A DNA stretch of 51,590 nt, taken from Oscillospiraceae bacterium. GTDB taxonomy: Bacteria; Bacillota; Clostridia; UBA1212; UBA1255. The position numbers and the translations under genes were made by a program. The DNA lies in NCBI GenBank assembly GCA_015069185.1, contig SVJB01000012.1, positions 1-51,590 of the forward strand. Direction: 5' to 3'. Under the pieces are notes generated by a model, which saw nothing but the letters and a program-made list of their open reading frames with translations, was not told where the DNA came from and made no database searches. Below are positions 33,997 to 42,073 of this stretch, one piece after another (positions within the stretch are counted from its first letter, which is position 1; each line of letters starts with the position of its first letter).

Positions 33997-36078
33997 ATGA
34001 GACGGTATTTAATAACAATTTTGTTAATAGCTGCAAGTTTGTTAATGTCATGCGGTGCTACGCCTAAGTACAGTCGTTATAACTATAGTTTTACTAATCA
34101 AACAGGTAATGGAGTTTATCACAGTATGGAACAAAAAAAGAAAACAACAGACAAATATGAGGGATATCTTGAGAATTTATCTACTTTGCCGGTTTCATTT
34201 GTGTACGATGGTACACCATATAACGGAATTAAGACGGGTGAATCAGGCCCTTTTAAGGAGAAGTCTCGTAAAACAACAGCACAAGGAAGCAAGGTATCTA
34301 CCGTTGTTAATCTGGAGTTCAAAGATGACATTGCTGTAACACTTGAGATGGCTATATATCCGGATTATTGTGCTTATGAGTGGGTACTTTATTTTGAGAA
34401 TAAAGGCAAATCAAATACAAAGGTATTAGAAGATCTTAAATGTGCAGACATGATCTTTTATGGAGAGAATCCTGTTCTTAAAGGAATTTACGGAGATGGC
34501 GGTGTTGCGAATAGCGGCCCATATGCTCCATATGAATTTGTTCTTGAGAAGTGCGATACAATTCACATGACTCCGGAAACAGGTCGTTCAACATATAATC
34601 ATTTTCCGTATTTCAATTTACAATACGGAGATGGCGGTACGTTTGCAGCTATTGGTTGGCCAATTGCATGGGGTGCATCTTTTGAATATGTATATGAAAA
34701 CAGCCAGGATGGTTTGCGCTTTGAGGCAGGTCAGGAAAGTATCTCTACATATCTTGAACCAGGAGAGAAAATTCGTACACCTTTGATGGCTATGCTTGAT
34801 TATGAGGGACGTGACGATGATCGTGCTACTAACCTATGGCGTCACTGGTTTATAGAGTGCAATATGAGACAGGTAGACGGTGGCTTGTTTGAGCCACAAA
34901 TTTCAGGTTGTACATCAGGTATGTATGGTGAGATGGTCTTGGCTACTGACGATAATCAGATTGCGGGCATTCAAAAATATTTGGATAACAATGTACCACT
35001 TTCTTATTGGTGGATGGATGCAGGCTGGTACTTTGAGTATGGTGATAAATCTCTTGATGTATGGCTGCCTACCGGAACATGGATGGTGGATACAAAGCGT
35101 TTTCCGTCAAAAATGAAGGCTATAAGTGACTATGGTGCACAACGTGGAGTAAAGACGCTCTTATGGTTTGAACCTGAGGTAGTACGTCTGCAAGAGGAAT
35201 TGCGAGATAAAGAAAATGGAATTCCTGCCGAATATATGCTTGATGGTGTATTGGCTAATTTTGGTAATCCTGATTTTGTAGATTGGATGATAGAGCGAGT
35301 TAGCACAATTATTACTGAAGGAGGCATTTCTCTCTATAGACAGGATTATGGAATAAATCCGCTATATAACTTTAACGCTCTCAACAAAGAGGGTAGAACA
35401 GGTATTATAGAGAATCTATATGCACAAGGTTATTATGCATATTGGGATAAATTGATAGAACGCTTCCCGAATATGATGATAGACTCATGTGCAGCAGGTG
35501 GCGGACGCAACGATATTGAGAGTATGCGCCGTTCTGTTCCTCTGCATAAAACCGACCATGATTACAGTAATCAGGAACATAAACAAAGTATGCACCAAGC
35601 ATTGTATGCATGGTTGCCATATTTTGGTACTAACCTGACAGGAAATACTGTAGATCCTTATATAATGAGATCCAACATCACACCATGGATCAACCTGAAT
35701 GTTAACATTAATTCTAAGCTTCTCAAGTGGGAGACAGTCAGCACATATACCCAGGAGTGGACAGTTATCAATAAATATTACTACGATGACTATTATCAGC
35801 TTACAGAATGGTCCAGAGATAAAACCGGTTGGAAAGGTTGGGAATTCTTCTCCCCATCAGAAGACGCAGGCTTTATTCAGATGTTCAGACCTGATGATGC
35901 TCCGGAGGATATTTATAAGATAAAACTCAAAGGTTTAGATGCATCTGCTACATATGCGATCAGAAATGTGGACACAGGAATTGTTACTACTGCAACAGGC
36001 CAAAGCCTTATGCAGGATGGCATAGATGTAGAGCTCTCGCCGCGAAGTACAGCTTTATTTACTATAACAAAAGCCTAA
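33997..36078 (+). CDS. GH36-type alpha-galactosidase lipoprotein
   Basis: This 693-residue lipoprotein (Cys19 in LLMSC) has an N-terminal beta-sandwich (about 20-290) and an (alpha/beta)8 barrel. Landmarks are YWWMDAGWYFEYGD, RFPSKMKAISDYGAQRGVKTLLWFEPE, LYRQDYGINP (expected nucleophile Asp) and DSCAAGGGRNDIESMRRS (expected acid/base Asp), with a C-terminal beta domain. It should remove terminal alpha-galactose (raffinose-type sugars, galactomannan or host glycans) outside the membrane. The start is ambiguous: an ATG at 33964 overlaps the upstream stop, while a TTG at 33991 and the ATG at 33997 follow GAGGGAAGG; I chose the one giving a standard signal peptide. The NPCBM gene is upstream in the same unit, and a terminator follows. 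Confidence 0.9.
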   Translation: MRRYLITILLIAASLLMSCGATPKYSRYNYSFTNQTGNGVYHSMEQKKKTTDKYEGYLENLSTLPVSFVYDGTPYNGIKTGESGPFKEKSRKTTAQGSKVSTVVNLEFKDDIAVTLEMAIYPDYCAYEWVLYFENKGKSNTKVLEDLKCADMIFYGENPVLKGIYGDGGVANSGPYAPYEFVLEKCDTIHMTPETGRSTYNHFPYFNLQYGDGGTFAAIGWPIAWGASFEYVYENSQDGLRFEAGQESISTYLEPGEKIRTPLMAMLDYEGRDDDRATNLWRHWFIECNMRQVDGGLFEPQISGCTSGMYGEMVLATDDNQIAGIQKYLDNNVPLSYWWMDAGWYFEYGDKSLDVWLPTGTWMVDTKRFPSKMKAISDYGAQRGVKTLLWFEPEVVRLQEELRDKENGIPAEYMLDGVLANFGNPDFVDWMIERVSTIITEGGISLYRQDYGINPLYNFNALNKEGRTGIIENLYAQGYYAYWDKLIERFPNMMIDSCAAGGGRNDIESMRRSVPLHKTDHDYSNQEHKQSMHQALYAWLPYFGTNLTGNTVDPYIMRSNITPWINLNVNINSKLLKWETVSTYTQEWTVINKYYYDDYYQLTEWSRDKTGWKGWEFFSPSEDAGFIQMFRPDDAPEDIYKIKLKGLDASATYAIRNVDTGIVTTATGQSLMQDGIDVELSPRSTALFTITKA

Positions 36079-36100
36079 ACTCATTATATATTCCAAAAAC

Positions 36101-36150
36101 AAAGAAACAGCTTGCACTGTGATCAAAACATTGCAAGCTGTTTCTTTTTA
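36101..36150. terminator. Bidirectional terminator after the alpha-galactosidase gene
   Basis: AAAGAAACAGCTTGCA (36101-36116) and TGCAAGCTGTTTCTTT (36132-36147) form a perfect 16-bp stem. T-rich sequence follows on both strands, so it can also end the corrinoid methyltransferase operon arriving from the right. Confidence 0.88.
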
Positions 36151-36173
36151 TTAATGTATTATTGATATAACAA

Positions 36174-36704
36174 TCAACGATAAAATACTGCCGAAAAATA
36201 CGTTACAGTATCAGGTCCATTCATATAGTGTATACCGCACAACTTAGATAATGTGACCACATCAATACCACAAGCCTCCATGGGAATACGTAGCTTATCA
36301 GGAAAACGGCAAGGGCTATCTGGATATGTACACTTCTCACAAATATTACATCCACCCACTGTAAGTAGCTCAAATTCAATTCCCTGCGTTACCAGTTGCT
36401 GGCGAATATAATCATCAAGCTGTCTATGCTTTATCTGTCCCTCTACTATGCCTTCAAAATCGAAAGAATCTTCCAGCTCGTGGCATGTAGTATATATAAA
36501 AGCTTTGCTGTATTTATAAAAACGCTCTTGCAATTCCTGCCACTCACCGACTCCGGGAGGGCATGACCAGCAAACTCCGTATTTACCACAAATATTAGCC
36601 TTACATGCATCACGTACAGCCTGCGTAAATGGCACACAGACAGCATCAATTGTAGCAGATTCATGTATTTTATGTATATTGTCGGGTATATTCTCAAAAA
36701 CCAT
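36174..36704 (-). CDS. DUF2284 metal-binding protein
   Basis: This 176-residue cytoplasmic protein has two cysteine clusters: ANICGKYGVCWSCPPGVG (about 37-54) and GGCNICEKCTYPDSPCRFPDK (about 118-138). This is the pattern of DUF2284, a putative iron-sulfur or metal-binding family frequent beside corrinoid methyltransferases and their activases. Being the last gene of the methyl-transfer operon, 12 bp after the activase, it may assist reduction or loading of the corrinoid protein (inference; the biochemistry is not established to my knowledge). AAGGAG precedes the ATG. Confidence 0.8.
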   Translation of the reverse strand: MVFENIPDNIHKIHESATIDAVCVPFTQAVRDACKANICGKYGVCWSCPPGVGEWQELQERFYKYSKAFIYTTCHELEDSFDFEGIVEGQIKHRQLDDYIRQQLVTQGIEFELLTVGGCNICEKCTYPDSPCRFPDKLRIPMEACGIDVVTLSKLCGIHYMNGPDTVTYFSAVFYR

Positions 36705-36716
36705 TTTATCGCTCCT

Positions 36717-38225
36717 TCATTCAAACATCATATATTCAATAAACGCATTTGTGAAAAAGTCAGAAGAATTAAGTTCAATTGTAGTACACTCAGTGGCAAT
36801 CTTTTCTGCTTCTCTGCTCATAATCGTATCACGAAGCATAAACATCATAGCACCACTAAGTGCGCTGTTACCAACAACTGCAACTTTATCTTTAAGGCTT
36901 GCCGGTATCAAACCAACCTGTACGCTACTATCAATATTCATATAGAAACCAAGTCCTCCGGCAATATACACTTTTGATATATCGTCTACCTTCAAACCAG
37001 CTTCGTGAATTAAAGCCTCTAATCCTGCTCGAATAGCACTCTTTGCCAGTTGAAAGGCACGCACATCTTGTTCTGTGATAGTAAGCTGTCTATTGCTACC
37101 ATGTGCATATACCACCGGTGATTCCTCCAGATATCCTGTTTCATCAATATCACCCCGAGATAGCAATACTGCAATCAAATCTATCAGTCCGCTGCCACAA
37201 ATGCCCACAGCCTCTTCGTTTCCGATAGTATGACTCATCAATGTATCTGCGTGTAGTTCAACTGCGCAAACTGCACCCTTGATACCTCCTACGCCGGTAG
37301 TTATACCGGCTCCCTCAAATGCAGGTCCTGCTGCGCTAGAGGCTGCATATAACTTTCCGCCATTGTCTGTACCGGTGTAAAGCATCATCTCGCCGTTAGT
37401 ACCGATGTCTATTAATACAACAGGTTGAGCATTATCAGTAAGAGCAACAGATAAACAACCGGCAATTACATCGGCGCCTATAAAAGCTGACGCAGACGGC
37501 AGTAAAATAACTGACTCAACCGGCAGACCCAAGCTGCTGCCTGTCAGAATTTTCATATCTGTAAATTCTGGGATAAAAGGATATGCTCCCATTCTTTCCG
37601 GTGATACACCACAGAAAATATGTAACATAGTAGGGTTAGCAACCACTGTCATTATGTCAGCCTTAACGCGAAGGCTATCAAGCATACTGCGAATCTCACT
37701 TAAAAGAACCTCTTGCATAGCAAGGAGCTGTCCTTCTGATGCAGCAGTAATCCTGCTCATAACGTCTGCACCAAAGCTTCGCTGAGGATTCAGCCGGGAA
37801 ACTGTTTGTATGATCTCATATGTATCTTCTTTTATGGCAATAGATGCCATTGCTAACGTAGTAGTACCGATGTCCAGCGCAATACCATATCTCACCGACT
37901 CCGCCGATTCATCTGCTGATGAATACTCTAATGAATCACCGAGGGAGAGTGCTATTTGATCTGTACTGTCTGCTTCCGGTATCAGAATCTCGGCACCTTG
38001 CTCAGAGCACCAGGCTCTGCAGGATTTGACATAATTATCACTGTCCGGCTCTAACAAACAAGACATTTCAGAATCTTTATAAAAAGAGCCGGAAAGCATC
38101 TTTACGCGACACTTTCCGCAAGTACCTTTACCACCGCAATCAGCAGCAATAGAATACCCTTGTTTACTTAGATATTTAATTAACTTGCAACCTGCGGCTT
38201 CCGGCGGGATTTTCACAGAAATCAT
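36717..38225 (-). CDS. Corrinoid reductive activase (RACo/RamA-like, [2Fe-2S] + ASKHA)
   Basis: The 502-residue protein has an N-terminal plant-type ferredoxin domain with Cys30, Cys36 and Cys39 (ADCGGKGTCGKCRV) and further cysteines at about 69 and 73 for a [2Fe-2S] cluster. The ATPase-like domain follows, with RYGIALDIGTTTLAMASI (phosphate 1), a central VVLIDIGTNGEMMLY and the C-terminal KVYIAGGLGFYMNIDSS. Proteins of this design use ATP to reduce accidentally oxidised Co(II) corrinoid back to active Co(I). Its place behind three methyltransferases and a corrinoid protein fits exactly. The start lies 1 bp after the upstream stop, so translation is coupled. Confidence 0.92.
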   Translation of the reverse strand: MISVKIPPEAAGCKLIKYLSKQGYSIAADCGGKGTCGKCRVKMLSGSFYKDSEMSCLLEPDSDNYVKSCRAWCSEQGAEILIPEADSTDQIALSLGDSLEYSSADESAESVRYGIALDIGTTTLAMASIAIKEDTYEIIQTVSRLNPQRSFGADVMSRITAASEGQLLAMQEVLLSEIRSMLDSLRVKADIMTVVANPTMLHIFCGVSPERMGAYPFIPEFTDMKILTGSSLGLPVESVILLPSASAFIGADVIAGCLSVALTDNAQPVVLIDIGTNGEMMLYTGTDNGGKLYAASSAAGPAFEGAGITTGVGGIKGAVCAVELHADTLMSHTIGNEEAVGICGSGLIDLIAVLLSRGDIDETGYLEESPVVYAHGSNRQLTITEQDVRAFQLAKSAIRAGLEALIHEAGLKVDDISKVYIAGGLGFYMNIDSSVQVGLIPASLKDKVAVVGNSALSGAMMFMLRDTIMSREAEKIATECTTIELNSSDFFTNAFIEYMMFE

Positions 38226-38226
38226 A

Positions 38227-39345
38227 TTAAATCTTAACCTTCTTTATTTCCTCAGCGTAATATTGTACCAATTCAAACTTAGAACCAGGCATGAGACGAT
38301 GGTCAGGGCAGGGTATAAAGCCGCCAAGAGAAGCGAGACGCTTGATGCGCTCAATCTCTGCGTCAACTGCAGCTTTGTCCTTGCGAAGTGCAGTTTTATC
38401 CATGGCACCAACACCCAACATACCTTTGCCGAATTTCTGTCTGGCAGGCTCAAACTGGTCACCCCATGTACCAATCTCAATGGGGAACATAGTATTTACG
38501 CCATTCTCAAACCAGATAGGTAGCAACTTATCTGTCACACCATCGCAGTCGAGTGAAATAATATCAATACCGTATTTATGGCACAGGTCGTTTCTCTTCT
38601 TGTAATGCTTGGCGCACAGCTCTTCAAAGATATCAGGCGCGATGAGAGGACCGGAGTTGAAACATATATCTTCCCAATAATGGGCAAAGTCAAATTTGGC
38701 GCCGGTCTTGAGGATTTCTTCTGCACATTTGTACTGCATATCTGCATACGCATCTACAATATCAGCAAATAGTTCCTCGTCCTCGTCATAAATAAGGTAA
38801 CTCATACCCATAACAGATGTAATATTACGAATATTACCAAGCACACTGCCAAGATGGAGGCCAATAGGCACATCAGGGTCACGTGTTTCGTTAAAATTCT
38901 TAAAGAAATCATAATTTACTCTCTCGGGACTGAATTGCATTTTAGGCAGATATAATTCTTCAAAGGCTTTGCGGTCTTTAAGAAGATAATCATCTTCGGA
39001 TGGAATGGATGTTACACCCGGCCTTACACGCTCAATAAGTCCATCTCCGTTCAGTACTCTTTTGGTACCATCGGGAAGAACCTCTAACACCTCGGGCGCG
39101 AATCCCGGGAGTAAGCCGTTGTTAGCTGAGACGGTCCTATACCAGTTAAAATCCCAACCAATGATTTTATCTAACTCAGCGTCTGACGGTCCGCCATCAT
39201 ACCAGCTCTTGGCAAGCTCCATAGGTATCTTACCTTGCTCCGCCCACTCTATCAACAATTCCGGCCAATAACCAAAATGTACTGCCGGCATACGGTCCAC
39301 ATTTTTATAATGTAAAATATTTAATGCACGTTCACGGTTAGTCAT
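38227..39345 (-). CDS. URO-D-fold methyltransferase, MT1-like (first of three)
   Basis: This 372-residue cytoplasmic protein of the uroporphyrinogen-decarboxylase-fold superfamily begins MTNRERALNILHYKNVDRMPAVHFG as non-HemE members of this group usually do. Also seen are FDFAHYWEDICFNSGPLIAPDIF, DIISLDCDGVTDKLLPIW and GGFIPCPDHRLMPGSKFEL near the C-terminus. It lacks the HxC...C zinc site of MtaA/MtbA types. Next to a corrinoid protein and activase, its likely job is substrate-specific transfer of a methyl group to cobalt (as for the vanillate demethylase MtvB, which I recall as URO-D-annotated). The methyl donor cannot be read from sequence. HemE itself is unlikely given the context. Confidence 0.82.
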   Translation of the reverse strand: MTNRERALNILHYKNVDRMPAVHFGYWPELLIEWAEQGKIPMELAKSWYDGGPSDAELDKIIGWDFNWYRTVSANNGLLPGFAPEVLEVLPDGTKRVLNGDGLIERVRPGVTSIPSEDDYLLKDRKAFEELYLPKMQFSPERVNYDFFKNFNETRDPDVPIGLHLGSVLGNIRNITSVMGMSYLIYDEDEELFADIVDAYADMQYKCAEEILKTGAKFDFAHYWEDICFNSGPLIAPDIFEELCAKHYKKRNDLCHKYGIDIISLDCDGVTDKLLPIWFENGVNTMFPIEIGTWGDQFEPARQKFGKGMLGVGAMDKTALRKDKAAVDAEIERIKRLASLGGFIPCPDHRLMPGSKFELVQYYAEEIKKVKI

Positions 39346-39360
39346 ATATCACACATCCTT

Positions 39361-40410
39361 TCATTTTTCTGCAAACACCGGGCAGGGAGCAATTGAAGCT
39401 CCTGCGTGGGTAACTTTGCTTGCATATTCCTTAAACAAGGAAACATAATCTTTGTAATATTCCAGTGGCACATCCGGCGGAGTCTGATGATCCACAGAAG
39501 GTATCACTTTTCCTCTCATCATGCTGGGCAGAATACGTTCAAACTCTGCACGCATCGCTTCCTTACCAAATTTCATGCACATCTTGTCGTAATGTCCCAG
39601 AAACGCCATGTTGGGTTGCTTATCAACATACAGGGACACGTCTACGCCTGCTTTACGCTCCAGAGGGAACATTCCGTCTGCGCCAACCTCACCATACCAG
39701 TCCACTGCCATAGTAATATCTCCGTCAGAATCAATGAATACCGGCACCCCGTACTCATGGATTACAGGAATAACTTTCTTGTAATAAGGAGCTAGGAATT
39801 CATCAAACAGCTGCTTTGATATCATAGGACCGGAATTATAGCTCATATCCTCGGCAAGACTCATAAAATCAAAACGGAATCTTGAGAAAACGTATCTGAA
39901 TACTTTTATCATCCAATTTGCATGATCTTCACAGATTCTGTGATACAGCTCCGGATAGTCGTAGAAGCTATATAAGTGATTCTCAATACCCCACAAGATC
40001 CTCGGATACCAGAAGAAGCCCTGTACGGTGAAAAATTGCAGCGTATCACCTCTCTGGCGTCTTGCTTCTAACAGTGCAAAGAAATCATCTGTAAAAATAG
40101 TAGCAGGATCAGGAAACAGAGTAGGTCTTACTATGTTTTCGTAATCTTCTTCTGTTTCCATAATGCCAAGTCCCTCGCCCTTAGGCTTAGGTGTATCTAC
40201 TGTCTCGTCATTTATACCAACTTGCAGACATTTATCAAGACCAAAATATTCCTGGAGGTCCTCATATCCGGCACACTCCGGCGGCAGACCATCCTGTAGC
40301 CAACGCTGTACAGTCAGATGCCACCAAGGAGCCCACTCAATTATAGGAAGCCTATCCACTTCTTGGCCTGATAAATACCGCTTAAAACGTTCTGATGCTG
40401 TAAGAGTCAT
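39361..40410 (-). CDS. URO-D-fold methyltransferase, MT1-like (second of three)
   Basis: This 349-residue cytoplasmic URO-D-fold protein (MTLTASERFKRYLSGQEVDRLPIIEW) has a DMSYNSGPMISKQLF barrel strand, PVFIDSDGDITMAVDWY and a C-terminal VIPSVDHQTPPDVPLEYY. The paired DxDG and xDHxxP motifs match its downstream neighbour, with which it shares the general layout but clearly not the sequence, so the two may act on different donors or form a pair. There is no HxC...C zinc site. It lies 15 bp from each neighbouring methyltransferase gene in one operon. A methyl-donor:corrinoid transferase is the most likely role; substrate unknown. Confidence 0.82.
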   Translation of the reverse strand: MTLTASERFKRYLSGQEVDRLPIIEWAPWWHLTVQRWLQDGLPPECAGYEDLQEYFGLDKCLQVGINDETVDTPKPKGEGLGIMETEEDYENIVRPTLFPDPATIFTDDFFALLEARRQRGDTLQFFTVQGFFWYPRILWGIENHLYSFYDYPELYHRICEDHANWMIKVFRYVFSRFRFDFMSLAEDMSYNSGPMISKQLFDEFLAPYYKKVIPVIHEYGVPVFIDSDGDITMAVDWYGEVGADGMFPLERKAGVDVSLYVDKQPNMAFLGHYDKMCMKFGKEAMRAEFERILPSMMRGKVIPSVDHQTPPDVPLEYYKDYVSLFKEYASKVTHAGASIAPCPVFAEK

Positions 40411-40425
40411 CTGTGTAGCCTCCTG

Positions 40426-41430
40426 TTATTTATTTATAAAATTCTTAGCCGCGCAGAAGAAAGCTTCAATATTCTCCCATTTAGCTCCCGGCGGTATGTC
40501 ACATCCGGATGACAACACGAAGTTCTCATATTTGCTGCAACGCTCCAAGAGCGCATATGTTTCGTTATACATACTGTCATATGTCCCTTTTAAGAACTGC
40601 TCTGAGGGGGATATGTTACCACATACAGGTTTGTCTGATGGCATTTTTTTCAAAATCTCTTCTATATCAATTGCATCACCAAAATGATAAGCTCCGGCGC
40701 CGTTGTTATATAAAGACTCTGTCATAAGCGGTGTATTAGGACCACAGTTATGATATATAACGATAAAATTATCATCTTGTACGGCATCGATGATTTCCTT
40801 TACATAAGGAGCGGAAAATTGTTCCTCAAGCCCGGGGGATAATAGTCCGGCCAGAGGCTCTGCCATCACAAGACCATCTACGCCGGCTTCTTTATATGCC
40901 AAGGCATATTCCTTAAGGAATGATGTAGTTTTCCTAAGTGCTGCATGAACAAAATCTTCATCTGCAATACAGTTAACCAAAGCTTCTGAGACGTCCATCA
41001 GTCTGCCTGCCAGAGAAAACGGCCCGATAATACCAGCAAGAACAGGTCTGTCAGTTACCAGTTCTTTTGCTTTTGCTGCAGCCTCGATATACATACCAGT
41101 CCTGGCGCTGCCAACTTCCGGTACGTTGAGAGCCTCGGCTTCGTCTTCATCTGATATAAGTATGCCAACTACTGTAGGCACCTCATGTTCAGACGCCTGA
41201 ATCTGGCAACCAAAAGCCTCTGCCTCTACAGACAAATCCATCATACATACGGCTGCTGCACCATCTGTTTTAGTTGCTATCTGAGCAATTCCCTGTGCCT
41301 GGAGCATACTATTGTGAGTAAATTCATATACACTAACTCCTAACAGCTGCGACGCAGGGAAAGACAGTAGCGGAATAGGTTTCTTATTCTTCGCAAGGTC
41401 AGCTAACCATTTCTTCATATTATATTTCAT
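40426..41430 (-). CDS. MtaA/MtbA-like zinc methyltransferase (URO-D fold, third of three)
   Basis: This 334-residue cytoplasmic protein differs from its two URO-D neighbours by keeping the zinc-thiol site of methylcobamide:thiol methyltransferases: IVIYHNCGPNTP supplies His227 and Cys229 and SSGCDIPPG supplies Cys310 (HxC...C). In methanogens such enzymes move the methyl group from the corrinoid to coenzyme M. Clostridia are not expected to make coenzyme M, so the acceptor here may be another thiol or a folate-linked step (inference). It starts 4 bp after the corrinoid protein stop, with GAGGG before the ATG, and is probably the second methyltransferase (MT2) of this pathway. Confidence 0.82.
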   Translation of the reverse strand: MKYNMKKWLADLAKNKKPIPLLSFPASQLLGVSVYEFTHNSMLQAQGIAQIATKTDGAAAVCMMDLSVEAEAFGCQIQASEHEVPTVVGILISDEDEAEALNVPEVGSARTGMYIEAAAKAKELVTDRPVLAGIIGPFSLAGRLMDVSEALVNCIADEDFVHAALRKTTSFLKEYALAYKEAGVDGLVMAEPLAGLLSPGLEEQFSAPYVKEIIDAVQDDNFIVIYHNCGPNTPLMTESLYNNGAGAYHFGDAIDIEEILKKMPSDKPVCGNISPSEQFLKGTYDSMYNETYALLERCSKYENFVLSSGCDIPPGAKWENIEAFFCAAKNFINK

Positions 41431-41434
41431 ATAA

Positions 41435-42073
41435 TTAACCCTCTAATATCAAACGCTTTGCTTGTTGTGCTGCAGATGCTGCATCCAGAGTATAGCAATC
41501 AGCGCCAATCTCATCTGCAAACTCTTGTGTAACAGGTGCTCCGCCGACCATAACTTTAACTTTGTCACGAATACCTGCCGCAACCAGTGCGTCGATAACT
41601 TCTTTTTGTCCCATCATAGTTGTTGTCAGTAGGGCAGACAAGCAAACAATTTGAGCACCACTTTCTTGTACTGCATTTACAATTGCAGCCGGCTCTACAT
41701 CTACACCTAAGTCAACGCACTCAATGCCCTGACCTTCGATCATCATTTTCACCAGGTTCTTACCGATGTCATGCATATCGCCCTTAACTGTACATATAAC
41801 TGCTTTGCCGATTGGCTCTACGCCTGCATTTGACAAAGCCGGCTTCAGAACTTTAAGACCTGAGTTCATAGCACGTGCAGCTACCAGAACTTCCGGTACA
41901 AACACCTCATTGTTGCGGAATTTACCACCGATGATATTCATACCGTCAACTAAACCTTCGTTCAGAATCTTTTCCGGGGCAACTCCCTCTTCTAACGCTG
42001 AAGTTACCAATGCCGCAACATCTTTTGCTTTACCTTTTTGAAGTTTTTCAGATATTTCTTGTAAAATACTCAT
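41435..42073 (-). CDS. Methyltransferase corrinoid protein from internal start
   Basis: Translation from the internal ATG at 42073 gives 212 residues, the normal length of stand-alone methyltransferase corrinoid proteins. It starts MSILQEISEKLQKGKAKDVAALV as such proteins usually do, has a four-helix cap (about 1-85) and the B12-binding fold with DMHDIG (His101 is the lower cobalt ligand), CLSALLTTTM and MVGGAPVTQEFADEIGAD. It carries the methyl group between the URO-D transferases of the operon. AAAAGGAGAG with a 7-nt spacer makes this start at least as strong as any in the operon. It is nested in the same frame as the AraC fusion. Confidence 0.75.
   Translation of the reverse strand: MSILQEISEKLQKGKAKDVAALVTSALEEGVAPEKILNEGLVDGMNIIGGKFRNNEVFVPEVLVAARAMNSGLKVLKPALSNAGVEPIGKAVICTVKGDMHDIGKNLVKMMIEGQGIECVDLGVDVEPAAIVNAVQESGAQIVCLSALLTTTMMGQKEVIDALVAAGIRDKVKVMVGGAPVTQEFADEIGADCYTLDAASAAQQAKRLILEG

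Noticed and set aside
38227-41430. Three URO-D genes as haem-biosynthesis HemE
   Set aside because: There are no other haem genes nearby; linkage to a corrinoid protein and activase, plus the HxC...C site in one of them, supports methyltransferases instead.
41766-42041. 91-codon plus-strand frame opposite the corrinoid protein
   Set aside because: It is the shadow of the corrinoid coding sequence, with no ribosome site and no recognisable protein.
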